Source: Tupaia tana (Eukaryota > Chordata > Mammalia > Scandentia > Tupaiidae). From it: a DNA stretch of 64,000 bases. Made by a program: the position numbers and the translations under genes. Shown one piece after another: positions 46,101-57,511 of this stretch. The notes below the pieces were generated by a model. The model was not told the origin of the DNA, made no database searches, and saw nothing but the letters and a program-made list of their open reading frames with translations. Every line of letters starts with the position of its first letter. Within the stretch, counting starts at the first letter, position 1. The stretch spans positions 86,626,139 to 86,690,138 of the forward strand of contig JAKSZU010000009.1 in NCBI GenBank assembly GCA_026018925.1. Direction: 5' to 3'.

Positions 46101-47071
46101 GAACTCAAGTGGCTTACCTGGAAAAAAAGATTAACCCAGTTAAAACATGGGAAAATGAGCTGAATAAACACCTTTCTAAGGGAGACATAAAAACAGCCAA
46201 AAATTATATGAAAAAATGTTCAACATCCTTCATCATAAGAAGATGAAGGACAAAACCACAATGAGATACCACCTAACCCCAGTTAGACTGGCTAAAATTT
46301 AAAAAAAAAAAGATAAGTGCTGGAAGGATGTGGTGAAAGAAGAACACTCCTACACTGTTGGTAGGATTGTAAATTGGTCCAGCCTCTGTGGAGAACAATA
46401 TAGAGGTTCCTCAGAGGCCTTCAAATAGAACTACTATATAATCTAGCAATTCCACTCCTGGGTATCTACCCAAAGGACAGGAGAATGCTCAGTCAGAAAA
46501 GCGCTTGCCCATCTATATTCATTGCAGCCCTATTCACAATTACTAAGACATGGAACCAACCCAAATATCCACAAATGGATGAATGGATTGAAAAATTTTG
46601 GCAAATAGACTCCATGTAATACTATTCAGCCATAAAAAACAATAAGGCCCTGGAATTTAATAGAAAGTGGACTAATATGGAAGATCTGTTGCTGAGTGAA
46701 GCACGTCAGGCTATGAAAGAGAAACATTGTATGTCTCTCCTTAACATATATTGACTGTCAGCACTCTATGGCAGAGACTGAAAGATTGGAGGACATACAA
46801 GCATTAAAAAATTTTATGGACACTAGAGTCAAAGTGGAAAGAGTAGGGTAGGGAAGAGTGTAGGAAAGGAAATTTGGGAAAAAAAGAAGCAAGGCACTTG
46901 TGGGACATGGTTATGATTTATTATTTGTTGATGAGAACATGGATATGTTCTCAACTGTGTTGGACTGAGGCATGTGTCATACTGAGTAAAGTCTCTTTAC
47001 AACCTAAATGCTGTATAGAGATTAAATGTATAGATAATAATTAAAATGAATAAAGAGCAAATTATAAAAAA
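46101..47071 (+). other. L1 ORF2 end, 3' UTR and A-rich tail
   Basis: Contains the CAGCCATAAAAAACAATAAG block typical of L1 C-terminal/3' sequence and ends in AATGAATAAAGAGC and an A-rich tail beside the TSD. The 3' UTR matches, in reverse, 50252-50630 and 56250-56590. Confidence 0.8.
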
Positions 47072-47087
47072 GAAATTACTATGACCA

Positions 47088-47210
47088 TTGTGCTGAATGT
47101 TCTGTAAGAACAAAAATGCTCCTTATTTTGTCTTGCTTTTTTTTAAGAATTATTTTATTTAACTTATTTATTTATTTATTTAAATTTGACCAGAGAGGGA
47201 AAGAGCAAGT

Positions 47211-47252
<42 letters not shown>

Positions 47253-47427
47253 AAGTTAGTAGGTCTGGGACTTGAACTGTGGTCAGTCATATGAGAGTCC
47301 AGCGTCTTCAACCACTATGCCACCTGCTGGCCCTGAACAGTAATGTTCTTTAAAAAGCATAATTAAAATTGACGTATCCCAATTTATGTCCATCCTAGGA
47401 TGCCCTTTGGTATGCATAAGTTTCCAA
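47088..47427. other. ERV leader continuation with an older SINE
   Basis: Right-hand continuation of the sequence interrupted at 36453. A family 2 SINE occupies 47148-47333. The rest is unassigned. Confidence 0.45.
47148..47333 (-). mobile_element. Older tRNA-derived SINE (family 2)
   Basis: Minus strand: (TTTA)n tail, (GA)n run at 47216-47252, and head CTATGCCACCTGCTGGCCC. Confidence 0.8.
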
Positions 47428-47448
47428 AGGATTTAATTAATTCTTTTT

Positions 47449-48453
47449 TTTTTTAATTTTTATTTTTTATTTATTTGCATTCATTCTCTGAACATCATTA
47501 CAGCATACAAAATGAGATTTTCCATCCAAATTACACTATATATTGTCTCAATCAAGCACATCAACAAGCATGTTATTGTCAGCAAATGATCTTCCATTTC
47601 TTGTCTTCTGTATGTTTTGCTTTTTTTCCCCCATCTTAGATTCTCTATCTCTTACCCTCTGCCATCTCCCACTCTCTTCCCACAGTCTCTGGTATCTATG
47701 TTTGCTTTCTATACAGTTTTCTCCTCACATTTTATTGAATCGCCAAAGACCCTAATCAATCCAAATACCCTCATAGCAAACACAGGTGATACCTACATTT
47801 CCATGAACACAAGTCTTACTTTACGCATCCTATAAAGTAGCACCTAGCTGTGGCTACATATCCTACTGCAGTCATTGAATATATATATTTTTTTTCCTGA
47901 AACTTTTTTTTTTGTAACTCAATTTACATTCCTTCCCTAAGCTTCATCACAGCATACAAAATGCAATCTCCCATCCAGTACACACTGCATAGTGGTACAA
48001 TCATGAACATTACAAAAAAATTTTCCATTACTAGTTCCTAGAATTACTTCCACCCCTCTTTCTGACCCTCTGTCCCTTCCCACCCTCCTCTCACACCACC
48101 TCCGGTGTCTACAATTGTCCTTCATTCCCTTCCCACCCACGTTGCATTGATCACACAATTTCCTACATAATCTAACTACTTTCAATGGTGAGTTCACTCA
48201 TTACTACTAAGAAAACCAGTGATAACTTAACTCAAAGAAATGCCAAGGAACTTTGCTTAAAGCCAGGAAACAAGTTAGGATTCTGTTCAAATGGAAGGTG
48301 CATGAACCTATCAGTCTCATGTACTTTTATCTTCTGTTCTGGTTCAATTTTCCTGATTAAATTCTGGGATATAATATTCAAATTCAGACTTGTCCCTCTG
48401 ATTAAGTTGGCTACTTTCATAGTTTTTGGACTCTTATTTCCGTGTGTCTGTGT
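47449..48453 (-). other. HAL1-like 3' UTR with two tandem units
   Basis: Two related units, about 47457-47760 and 47885-48170 (+ strand text CATCACAGCATACAAAATG.GA/CAATCTCCCATCCA), the same arrangement as at 24513-25375. It begins immediately after the ORF1 stop. Confidence 0.7.
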
Positions 48454-49455
48454 TTAATTTTCTTGATACAGCACACCCTTGAGAACTTCTTGGAGATCTG
48501 GTCTGGTGCTGGTAAATTCTTTCAGGTTTTGTTTATCTGAGAATGTTCTTGTCTTTTCTTCCCACCTGAAAGATAATCTTGCCGGGTACAGTATTCTTGG
48601 CTGAAATTGCTTGTCTCGTAACACTTTGAATATATTTTCCCATTCTCTCCTCGCTCGCATTGTTTCCGATGAGAGATCTGCTGTTAGCCTGATGGGATGT
48701 CCTTTGTAGGTAACTTGATGTTTCTCTCTTGCCAATCTTAGTATCTTGTCTTTGTCTGCGGTTTTGGTCAACCTGGCTATAATGTGTCTTGGAGAAGATC
48801 TTCTTGGGTTGATTCTATTTGGGGTCCTTTGTATTTCCTGGGACTGGATCTTCGAATGCCTCTCTAGGTTTGGAAAGTTTTCTTGCAGGATTTCATGGAA
48901 TAGATTATCAATGCCCTTATGGGTCTCTTCACCTTCTGGAACACCAATTATCCGGATATTTGGACGTTTGATGGTATCCAGTACATCTCGCATATCATTC
49001 TCAAATTTTTGAGCCATTTTCTCAGTCTTCGTGGTGGACTTTTCTAAGCCAGCCATTTTCTCTTCTACATCTGAGATTCTATTTTCTGAATGATCTAGTC
49101 TGCTTTTAATACTTTCAAGGGAGATTTTGACTTCTTGTATTATAGCCTTGATCTCTAGCAGTTCCGTTTGAGTCTTTTGTAAAGTGTGTAATTCCTCTTT
49201 TAGATCTTGCAAGAATTTCCTCATCTCCTGGAACTCGGCAACTTCTTTCTCCTTTCTCTTTAGCAGTTCATTATCTCTCTTTTCTTCCATCTCTGTTAGC
49301 TTCGACATTACGAATGCTCTAAATTCCTTATCAGACATTTCCATGACTTTCACCGAACTGCTTGTGGATGAAGGAGAGTTACTCTTTTCCATTGGAGGAG
49401 AGGTATTTTCTCGTTTTCCCATATTTCTCGTGATCCGACGGTGATTTCTTGTCAT
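48454..49455 (-). CDS. L1-type ORF1p, 333 aa, intact, in a HAL1-like element
   Basis: ORF1p is the RNA-binding, trimer-forming protein of L1 particles. This frame is open from ATG 49455 to the stop at 48454, about the length of known ORF1p. A polar Ser-rich N-terminus (1-40) is followed by a coiled coil (about 45-155, heptads with EEKRDNELLKRKEKEVAEFQ and SRLDHSENRISDVEEKM). Then comes an RRM-like domain (about 165-250, NIRIIGVPEGEE and LTKTADKDKILRLAREK). The C-terminal domain (about 250-333) has YKGHPIRLTADLSSETMRAR and YPARLSF. No ORF2 follows. Nearby L1 ORF1 copies (11677-12591; 52690-53576) are broken, so this one is either young or was kept. Whether it is translated is unknown. Confidence 0.88.
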   Translation of the reverse strand: MTRNHRRITRNMGKRENTSPPMEKSNSPSSTSSSVKVMEMSDKEFRAFVMSKLTEMEEKRDNELLKRKEKEVAEFQEMRKFLQDLKEELHTLQKTQTELLEIKAIIQEVKISLESIKSRLDHSENRISDVEEKMAGLEKSTTKTEKMAQKFENDMRDVLDTIKRPNIRIIGVPEGEETHKGIDNLFHEILQENFPNLERHSKIQSQEIQRTPNRINPRRSSPRHIIARLTKTADKDKILRLAREKHQVTYKGHPIRLTADLSSETMRARREWENIFKVLRDKQFQPRILYPARLSFRWEEKTRTFSDKQNLKEFTSTRPDLQEVLKGVLYQEN

Positions 49456-50230
49456 CTGATGAATGGCGTGTTTCTTTCAAATTCTTGAAGTTAAGCCTCA
49501 ATGTTCAGGAGCAAGCAGACAGAGGTGTTCTAGAATCGGATTGCCGTTCTGTAGTGATTGCTGGTGCAGCAGATTCAGTAGATATTGGGTGGAGAGACAA
49601 GAAAAAGGAAAATGAAAAAGAGAGAGAAACAACAACAAAAAGAGAGAAAAAAGACAAAGAAATAAAAAATTATAATTGCTTTTCTTTTTTTTTTTAAAGA
49701 AAAAAATCACAAAATAGAAAACAGCGCGGCGCGCTTTGCGCGCCGCGCGAAATATCTAGTTCCCAGTATCCATGTGGAATCTTCTCAGAGAATGGCTCAA
49801 CTCTCCTGCCTGGGAGAAAGGAGCAGAAGGGCTTATTAACAAAACAAAAGATGGAGCTGAGAGCCAGAGAGAAATTCTACCTTTAAAAAAATCGTAAAAA
49901 GGAAAAATTACCAAAAAAAATGAGGAGACAGGAGCAGAGAGACACAGAGACCTCAGAGACACAGGGACAGGGATAGAAGGCCAGAGGGGCTCCCTACCAC
50001 ACTAGCTTTGCTTGCTGGAGGCTGAATTATGAGTAGAAAATCTTCATTTCTCCTGTGCCTGAAATATCTAGTTCCCAGTATCCATGTGGATTCTTCTCAG
50101 AGAATGGCTCACCTCTCCTGCCACACTAGCTTTGCTTGCTGGAGGCTGAATTATGAGTAGAAAATCTTCATTTCTCCTGTGCCTGAAATATCTAGTTCCC
50201 AGTATCCATGTGGATTCTTCTCAGAGAATC
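49456..50230 (-). promoter_or_regulatory. 5' UTR / promoter region of the HAL1-like element
   Basis: Two full and one partial copies of a ~126-bp unit (CACACTAGCTTTGCTTGCTG ... GAATGGCTCACCTCTCC; copies from about 49999 and 50123), with a related piece at 49750-49815. Towards ORF1 lies a purine/AC-rich stretch and the GC hairpin. By position it is the internal promoter; this is inference. Confidence 0.65.
49724..49748. other. Perfect GC hairpin, 11-bp arms, TTT loop
   Basis: Arms GCGCGGCGCGC and its exact reverse complement are separated by TTT. It is the densest CpG cluster of the region, about 270 bp upstream of the ORF1 start, in an AT-rich setting. Confidence 0.9.
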
Positions 50231-50802
50231 AGGATTTAATTAATTCTTTTTACATTCAATTACTGTGTGTTATTACAACATACCAAATAAATTTTCCCAT
50301 TATGAATACACTGGATATTGGCTAAGTCAAAGATATTAACACACACATTATCATCAACATATAATTTTCCATTTTTGTGTTCCTTAAGTGTTTTGCTTCT
50401 TTCTTTTTGCACTTGATTCCCACCCTCTCACCATCCTCCTTGCACATTATCTCTAATATCACAATTGCACTCCATGTTTTTATACCTTCTGATCTTTAAG
50501 TTTCTGTCATGGAGTGTAGATATTCAGTATATATTGATTGGGGACTACAATGCATCTCTTTCATAGTCTATCTTGGTTTGCTTAACAGTAAATCTCTCAT
50601 ATTTGTCCACTTTCTATTAAATGCCAGGGTCTCATTGTGTCCTTCCCCCCCTTTATTTATTTATTTATACTCACTCACTGTACATTAATACAGTATACAA
50701 AATGAGATTTTTCTATCCAGAATACAATGTATATTAGCTCAATCAATGATACTACCATACATGGTATCACCAACAAATAATTTTCTATTTATTGTTTCCT
50801 CT

Positions 50803-51061
50803 TTTTTTTTTGGAGAGGTTTTTGCTATAGGGTGCATGTGCTTGCCAGAAAGACCAAGAGAGATGGAGAGACAGAAAGTGAGAAGTAACCCCCTTAGGGA
50901 GGATGGCCACGCCATAATCCCTTGTACTCCATTCTCCTCTTGGGATCTTGGGCACACATGCACACGTGCCCGGCATGAGTTCAAGCCACCAGGTCCGGGA
51001 CTTGAACCACAGTTGACTACATGGGAGTCCAGTGACATAGCCATTACGCTAACAGCTGGTC
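50803..51061 (-). mobile_element. tRNA-derived SINE
   Basis: Minus copy, somewhat diverged; TSD unclear (CCTCTT / TCTCTT). Confidence 0.9.
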
Positions 51062-51075
51062 TCTTATTTCTGTTT

Positions 51076-51077
<2 letters not shown>

Positions 51078-51133
<56 letters not shown>

Positions 51134-51186
51134 GAATTTATATATATATATGTATATGTATATATATATGTATATATATATATAAA
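51078..51186. repeat. (TA)n/(CA)n microsatellite
   Basis: A TA run, then CA, then mixed TATATG repeats. Confidence 0.95.
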
Positions 51187-51199
51187 ATAAGCTATTTTT

Positions 51200-51358
51200 A
51201 AATATTTATTTATTTATTTTTATTTTTTCATTCCCTTATTTTAATTTGACCAGAGAGAGAGAGTGTATGAGAGAGAAAGCCACACCAGGTCCAGAACTTG
51301 AACCACGGTCTGCCATGTGGGAGTGTCCAGCACCCTAACCACCATGCCACCTGCTGAT
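51200..51358 (-). mobile_element. Older tRNA-derived SINE (family 2)
   Basis: Minus strand; T-rich tail, GA-rich part, head ACCACCATGCCACCTGCTG. Confidence 0.75.
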
Positions 51359-51530
51359 ACCTATTTCTTATATATTTTGTTTGCTTTTTTCTCCCTTGAT
51401 TTCCTTTCACCCTCTGCCAATCCCCCTCCTTCCACACTTTCTGTGGTATGTACAGTTGTTTTTCATGCCTTTTTTTTTCACATTTCATTGATTCACTAAA
51501 ATCCTAATTAATGTAAAAACTTTCAATAGA

Positions 51531-51766
51531 GGGGACCAACAGTTAGCATAATGGCTATGTCACTGGACTCCCACGTAATCGACTGTGGTTCGAGTCCCAG
51601 ACCCGGTGGCTTAAACTCACACTGGGCACGTGTGCATGTGTGCCCAAGATCCCAAGAGGAGAATGGAGGAGAAGGGATTGCGGCATGGCCATCCCCCCTG
51701 CGGGGTGATTTCTCGCTTTCTGTCTCTCTGTCTCTGTCTGTCTGGCAAGCGCATGCACCGTATAGC

Positions 51767-51803
<37 letters not shown>

Positions 51804-51822
51804 ACCTCTCCAAAAAAAAAAA
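51531..51822 (+). mobile_element. tRNA-derived SINE with internal A run
   Basis: TSD AAAAACTTTCAATAGA on both sides. A run of ~33 A is placed before the terminal CACCTCTCC motif instead of only after it. Confidence 0.93.
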
Positions 51823-52369
51823 AAACTTTCAATAGAAGCACAGCCGATATATACATATTGATAAACACATGTCTAACTTTAGGCATAAACCTCAGTGAGT
51901 AAAGTGAACATACTGTAAAGCAGCACCTTTCTGGGGCTATATAGCTTACTGCAGTCATTGAATAAGTATTAATAGGTATTTTGTAAAGCATGTTTTTATT
52001 TCAAGAAAAACAGTTTTAGTTTTAATAGACCCAAATCAAAAAATGTTAAGAGAAATTTGCTTAAAACTTAAAACCAGGAAAAAGGTTAGGATTCAGTTCA
52101 AACAGACAGAAGATGAACCTATCAACAGTTCAAGAGAAGACAAAAACCCTTAAATATGGAAATCAAAGCATCAAAGAAAATCAGTATGTTTTAGTCTAAA
52201 TTCCAAAAAAAAATTATTTCATTAGTTCAGGCTCTTGTAATTAATTTATCTTCTATTGAATTTGCAGTTTTACTGTGGTCTGATATTTCCATTTAAACTC
52301 TGGAAGTTAACATTCAACTACAGCCTTGTGTCTACTATTAGGCTGGCCAATCTCTTGGAGGTTTTTTTT

Positions 52370-52626
52370 TTTTTTGGAGAAATTTTCGCTATAGGGCACG
52401 TGCGCTCACCAGACAGACAGAGAGAGACATAGAGACAGAAAGCGAGAAATCACCCCCCAGGGGGCATGGCCACACCGCAATCCCTTTTCCTCCATTCTCC
52501 TCTCGAGATCTTGGGCACACACGCACACGCTCCCAGCATGGGTTTTAAGTCACCGGGTCCGGGATGCGAACCGCGGTCGACTACGTGGGAATCCAGCGAC
52601 ATAGCCATTACGCTAACTGCTGGTTC
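52370..52626 (-). mobile_element. tRNA-derived SINE
   Basis: Minus copy; TSD ATCTCTTGGAGGTTTTTT / ATCTTGGAGGTTTTTT. Confidence 0.92.
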
Positions 52627-52689
52627 CCATCTTGGAGGTTTTTTGTACTCTTATTTCTGTGTGTCAAACTTTAGTTTTCCTGGTATAGC

Positions 52690-53576
52690 ACTCCCTTCAG
52701 CACTTCTTGGAGAGCTGGTCTGGTGTTGATAAACTCTTTCAGGTTTTGTTTATCTAAGAATGTTTTTGTCTTTTTTTCCCCACATATGAAGGATAATCTT
52801 GCTGGGTATAATATCCTTGGTTGAAATTGTTTTTTACTTAGCGCTTTGAATATATTTTCCTATTCTTTCCTTGCTTGCATTGTTTTTGATGAGAGGTCTG
52901 ATGTTAGCCTGATGGAATAAAGTAACTTGATGTTTTTCTCTTGTCAAATTTAGTGTCTTGTCTCTGTCTGTGGTTTTGGTCAGTCTGGCTATGATGTCCC
53001 TCAGGAAAGATCTTCTTGAGTTGAATCTATGTGGGGTCCTCTGTATTTCTTGGGTCTGGATATTTGAGTGCCTCTATAGGTTTGGAAAGTTTTCTTCCAG
53101 GATTTAATGGAATATATTATCAATGTCCTCATTAGTGTTTTCACCTTCTGGGATACTGATGATCTGGACGTTTGGGCTTTTAATGGTATCTAGTATTACT
53201 AGTATGCTATTCTGATTTGTTTGGGTTATTTTCTCATTCTTTTTGGTAAATTTTTCTAGGTCAGAGGTTCTGTCTTCTACATCTGAGATTCAGTCTTCTG
53301 TGTGATATAATCTGCTTTCAATATTTTCAATGGAAGTTTTGATTTCCTGTATTGCAGCCTTCATCTTCAACAATTGTGTTTATTTTTTATGATGTGTATC
53401 TCCTCTTTCAGATCATGCAATATCTTCCTCATTTCCTGAATCTTGGTATCTCTTTTCTCTTGCATCTTCTGGAATTCGTTGTCTTTCTTCTCTTGCATGT
53501 CTATTAGCTTTATCAATATGAATATTTTAAATTCTTTATATGACATTTTCATGAGTTTCCTTGCATTCTCTGACAC
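52690..53576 (-). pseudogene. ORF1 of HAL1-like element 2, decayed
   Basis: Aligns block by block with the intact ORF1 at 48454-49455 (for example the AAACTCTTTCAGGTTTTGTT end and the KKDNEFQKMQEKRDTKIQEM coiled-coil text) but has several stops and a small deletion. Confidence 0.85.
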
Positions 53577-54789
53577 ATGGCTAGGTCTGCAGGGTAGGAG
53601 GATGAAGTCTGGGCAGAGAGTCTTCAGTGGTCATAATCCCAGAATGGGGCTGCTCAGAACTCAAATATAAATGGCTGCTGATTGGTTTGTCCTGACTCCT
53701 GGCTAGATCTTGGGGGGGTGGGAAAGTGGGCAGGATGGTGAAGTATGGACAGAGGGTCATTGGTGGTCCTCATTGTGTCAAATGACTGAGTAGTATTCTA
53801 GTATTCTGTAGTGTATATATGTCACACTTTTCAATTCACTCATCTATTTGTGGACATTTAGGCTGGTTTCATGTCTTAGCAATTGTGAATAATGCTGCAA
53901 TAAACATGGATTGGAAGCGTCTTTCCATCTGAGTGTTTACTTTTCCTTTGGGTAAATAACCAGGAGTGAGAAATTCCTGGATCATGTGGTAGTTCTATTT
54001 TTAGGTCTTTCAAGAACCTCCATGTTGTTCTCCACAGTGGCTATACTAATTTACCTTCCCATCAACAGCGTAGGAGAGTTTTCTTTCCTTCACAGCCTCA
54101 CCAGCACTAATTATTCTTAATTTTTAAAATCTTAGCCATCCTGACTGGGATTCAGTGGTATCTTATTGTAGTTTTGATTTGCATTTCCCTTATGATGAGG
54201 TATATTGAGCATTTTTTACATGAATTTTGGCCATTTTTATGTATTCCTTAGAGAGTTGTCAATTTAGCTCATTTGCACATCTTTTAATTGAGTTGATTTT
54301 TTTTTTTAGGGAAGCAAGATGTTCTGTTTATTCTGGTTATCAGTCTCTTATCCGAGGTATAGTTTGCAAATATATTTTTCCGTTCTGAAGATTGTCAATT
54401 CATCCTAATTATTGTTTCTTTTGCTTTGGAGAAGCTTTTGAATCTAATGTGATCCCACTTGCCTGTTTTTGGGATTATTGCCTGTGCTTTGGGGGTCTTG
54501 TTTAAGAAGTCTTTGCCTACTCCAAAGTCTCCAAGTGTTTCCCCTCTATTATCCAAGAGTAGTTTTATAGTTTGAGGACTTAGGTTTAGATCTTTGATTT
54601 ATATTGACTTGATTTTTGTTAATGGTGAAATACAGGGGTACAGTTTTATCTTTCTTCAGGTGGTTACCTGTTTTTTTCCAACACTATTTGCTAAAGAGGT
54701 TTTCATTTTCTCACTGCATTGACTGGTGCTTTTTGTCAAAAATTGCTTGACTATATGTTTTGGGGGTTATTTTTAGTGTATATTCTTTT

Positions 54790-55041
54790 TTTTGTTTATT
54801 TGTTTTTTTGGAGAGGTTTTTGTTTTAGGGCACGTGTGTTCGCCAGGAAGACAGAGAGAGACAGAGAGACAGAAAGCAAGAAATCCACACCACAATCCCT
54901 TCTCGTCTATTCTCCTCTCAGGATCTTGGGAACACACGCACACGTGCCCGGCATAAGTTTAAGCCACTGGATGCAGGACTCAAACCACAGTCAAATACAT
55001 GGGAGTCCACTGACATAACCATTATGCTAACTGCTGGTCCC
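54790..55041 (-). mobile_element. tRNA-derived SINE
   Basis: Minus copy with a small body deletion; TSD GTGTATATTC. Confidence 0.9.
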
Positions 55042-55929
55042 TGGTGTATATTCCATTCTATTGTTCCAAATGTCTACTTTTGTCCCAATACCATGCTGCT
55101 TGGATTATCAGAGCTTTGTAATATATTTTGGGGTCAGGAAGTGAAAGACCTCCTACTCCGCTCCTCTTGCTCAGAATTACTTTGCTGATGTGGGGTGTTT
55201 AATGATTTCATACTATTTTTATGATTACTTTTCCTAAATCTGAGGAATATCTTTTGTCATTTGATTGGGATTGTATTAAATATGTTTATATTAATTCTTC
55301 CAACACAAGAACATGGGATGTCCTTCCACTTTTTTGTGTCATTTTTCATTTCTTTTCTTATGTTTTCAAAGTTTTCTTTGTAGATGTCTTTAACTTCTTT
55401 GGTTAGGTTTATTCCTAGGTACCTTATATGTTTCAATTCTACATCAATCTGCTTGTTGTTGGTAAATAGAAATGCTACAGATTTTTGCATGTTGATTTTG
55501 TATCCTGCCAGTTTACTGTATTCATTTATCACTTCGAGTATTTTGCTTTGGTGGATTCTTTTGGGTTTTCTATACATATAATCATGTCATCTGCATATAA
55601 AGAGAATTTTGCTTCTTCTATTTGAATGCCTTTTTATTTTATTCTCTTGTAAGACTGCATTGAGCAGAGCTTCCAGTACTATGTTGAAAAGGAGCTGAGA
55701 AAGTGGGTAACCTTGTCTTGTCCCAGATTTTAGTGGCAAAGTTTCCAGCTTGTTCCCACTCAATGTGATGTTAGCTATAATTTTTAATAGACAGCTTTTA
55801 TTTTTTGAGGAATGTCCCTTCTATGCCAATTTTTTTTGAGTCTTAATCATGAAGGTATGTTGTATTTTATCAAATGTTTTTCTGCATCAATCAAAATGAT
55901 CATTCTTTTTTTGGTTTAGGAGCATGAAT

Positions 55930-56590
55930 TCTTTTTTATTATTTGTATTTTTATTTATTTATTTATTTTTTGGAGAGGTTTTGGCTATAGGGCGCATGCG
56001 CTCACCAGAAAGACAGAGAGAGACAGACAGATAGAAAGCAAGAAATCACCCCCCAGGGGGGATGGCCACACCGCAATCCCTTCTCCTCCATTCTCCTCTT
56101 GGGATCTTGGGCACGTATGCACATGCGCCCTGCGTGAGTTTAAGCCACCAGGTCCAGGACTCGAACTGCAGTCAACTACGTGGGAGTCCAGCGACATAGC
56201 CATTACGCTAATTGCTGGTCCCATTATTTGTATTTTTATTATTATTCATACATTAAATCACTATATATCATTTAGATTGTGAAGAGATTTTACCCAGCAT
56301 GATATACATCTCAGTCCAGCCCAGTTGAGAACACCACACACAACCTCATCAACAGATAATAAACCTTATCTGTGTCCAACAAGTGTCTTACCTCTCCATT
56401 TTCCCCCCAACTTTTTTACGCTCTTCCCCCTCACACTCTCTTTCCACTTTGCCCCTAATGTCCATTACAATTTTCAATACTTTCATGTTTTCCAGTCTTT
56501 CAGTCTCTACCATAGAGTGCAGACATTTGGTATATGTTAAGTGGAGACATGCAATGTCTCTCTTTCATAGCCTGACTTGCTTCACTCAGC
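55930..56590 (-). mobile_element. L1 3' end fragment containing a SINE
   Basis: 56225-56590 matches the L1 3' UTR (compare 46650-47050 in reverse). It separates two parts of the host L1's RT that adjoin at 9560-9610 in the other L1, so it is a later, 5'-truncated L1 insertion. I could not define its TSD. Confidence 0.65.
55955..56222 (-). mobile_element. tRNA-derived SINE
   Basis: Minus copy; TSD ATTATTTGTATTTTTATT on both sides. Confidence 0.94.
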
Positions 56591-57511
56591 AAAATGGTGT
56601 ATTACATTTATGGTTTTGTATATGTAGAGTCACACTTGCATGCCTGGAATAAAGTCTATCTGGATGTGGCATACAATCTTTTATATGTGTCATTGGCTAT
56701 GACTTGCTAGTATCTTTTGACAATTTTTGTATCTATATTTACCATAGATATTGATCTGTAGTTTTCCTTTTTTGCTATGTCCTTGTGTATTTTGGTGATG
56801 AGGGTGATGAAGGCTTCATAAAATGATTTTGGGAAGGTTTCCTTTGGATCTTTAGAAATAGTTTGAGTAGAATGGGGTTTAGCTCTCTTCTTTAAAAATT
56901 TTATAATATTTGAAAGTGAAGCCATTGGGACCTGGGCTTTTCTTTGTTGGGAGACTGCTTATTACTGATTCAATTTCATTACTTATTATGAATCTATTCA
57001 GATTTTCTATGTCTTTCTGATTCAATTTGTCCATCTGATCTAGGTCTTCTTGTTTTTTGGCATATAGTTGCTCGTAGTATTCACAAATGATGTTTTGCAT
57101 TTTTATTATGTCTGTTGTAATATTGCCTGCTTCATTGTGAATTTGATTTATCTTGTTGCTTTCTCTCTTATTCTTGATTAGTCTGCCTAGTGGTGTGTTA
57201 ATTTTGTTTATCTTTTTAATGAACCAACTTTTGGTTTTATTTATTTTCTGTATAGTTCATTTATTTTCTATTGAATTTATTTCTGCTTGAATCTTTGTTA
57301 TTTCTTTGTCTCCTGGCATTTTTTGGATTTTTTTTCCAATTCCCTAAGGCCTGATGTTAGGTTGCTCATTTGTTACCTTTCCATCTTTTCCTTATGTGCA
57401 CTACTTGCTATAAACTTCCCTCTTATGACTACTTTCGCTGTTTCCGTTATATAAAAACTCTCAAACTTATTATTATTGGTTTCAATGAATCTTTTATTTT
57501 AGTCTTTTTTT

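Larger units (their letters stand above)
36470..47071 (+). mobile_element. Giant L1 insertion: ~28 5' monomers joined to ORF2
   Basis: The TSD GAAATTACTATGACCA is perfect at 36454-36469 and 47072-47087. Everything between is therefore one insertion: a tandem array (36470-44207), ORF2 from the RT onward (44208-about 46100), further C-terminal/3' UTR sequence and an A-rich tail. ORF1 and the endonuclease half of ORF2 are missing. The array starts in mid-monomer, as monomeric L1s often do. Full-length mammalian L1s are commonly 6-7 kb, so this is long despite lacking most of its coding part. Confidence 0.88.
47449..50230 (-). mobile_element. HAL1-like element (ORF1-only L1 derivative), complete
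   Basis: A perfect 21-bp TSD (beginning AGGATTTAATTAATTC) lies at 47428-47448 and 50231-50251. On the minus strand: a 5' UTR with ~126-bp repeats and a GC hairpin, an uninterrupted ORF1, then a 3' UTR of two tandem units and an A-rich tail. There is no trace of ORF2. HAL1 ('half-L1') elements are known ORF1-only L1 relatives that need another L1's reverse transcriptase. Confidence 0.88.
50642..53768 (-). mobile_element. HAL1-like element 2, decayed
   Basis: TSD CTCATTGTGTC at 50631-50641 and 53769-53779, perfect. On the minus strand: repeated 5' end (two ~125-bp units within 53575-53765), broken ORF1, and a long 3' UTR directly after ORF1, with three young SINEs and one old SINE inserted. 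No ORF2, as in the first HAL1-like copy. Confidence 0.82.
53780..57510 (-). pseudogene. L1 ORF2, decayed
   Basis: Minus-strand blocks run from the C-terminal region (53780-54700) through the RT (54720-55900 and 56594-56930, with KKSPGPNGFTFKYYKIF near 56930) to the linker. An open piece at 55257-55577 covers the region with KWKDIPCSCVGRIN. Interrupted by SINEs and an L1 3' end fragment. Confidence 0.87.
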
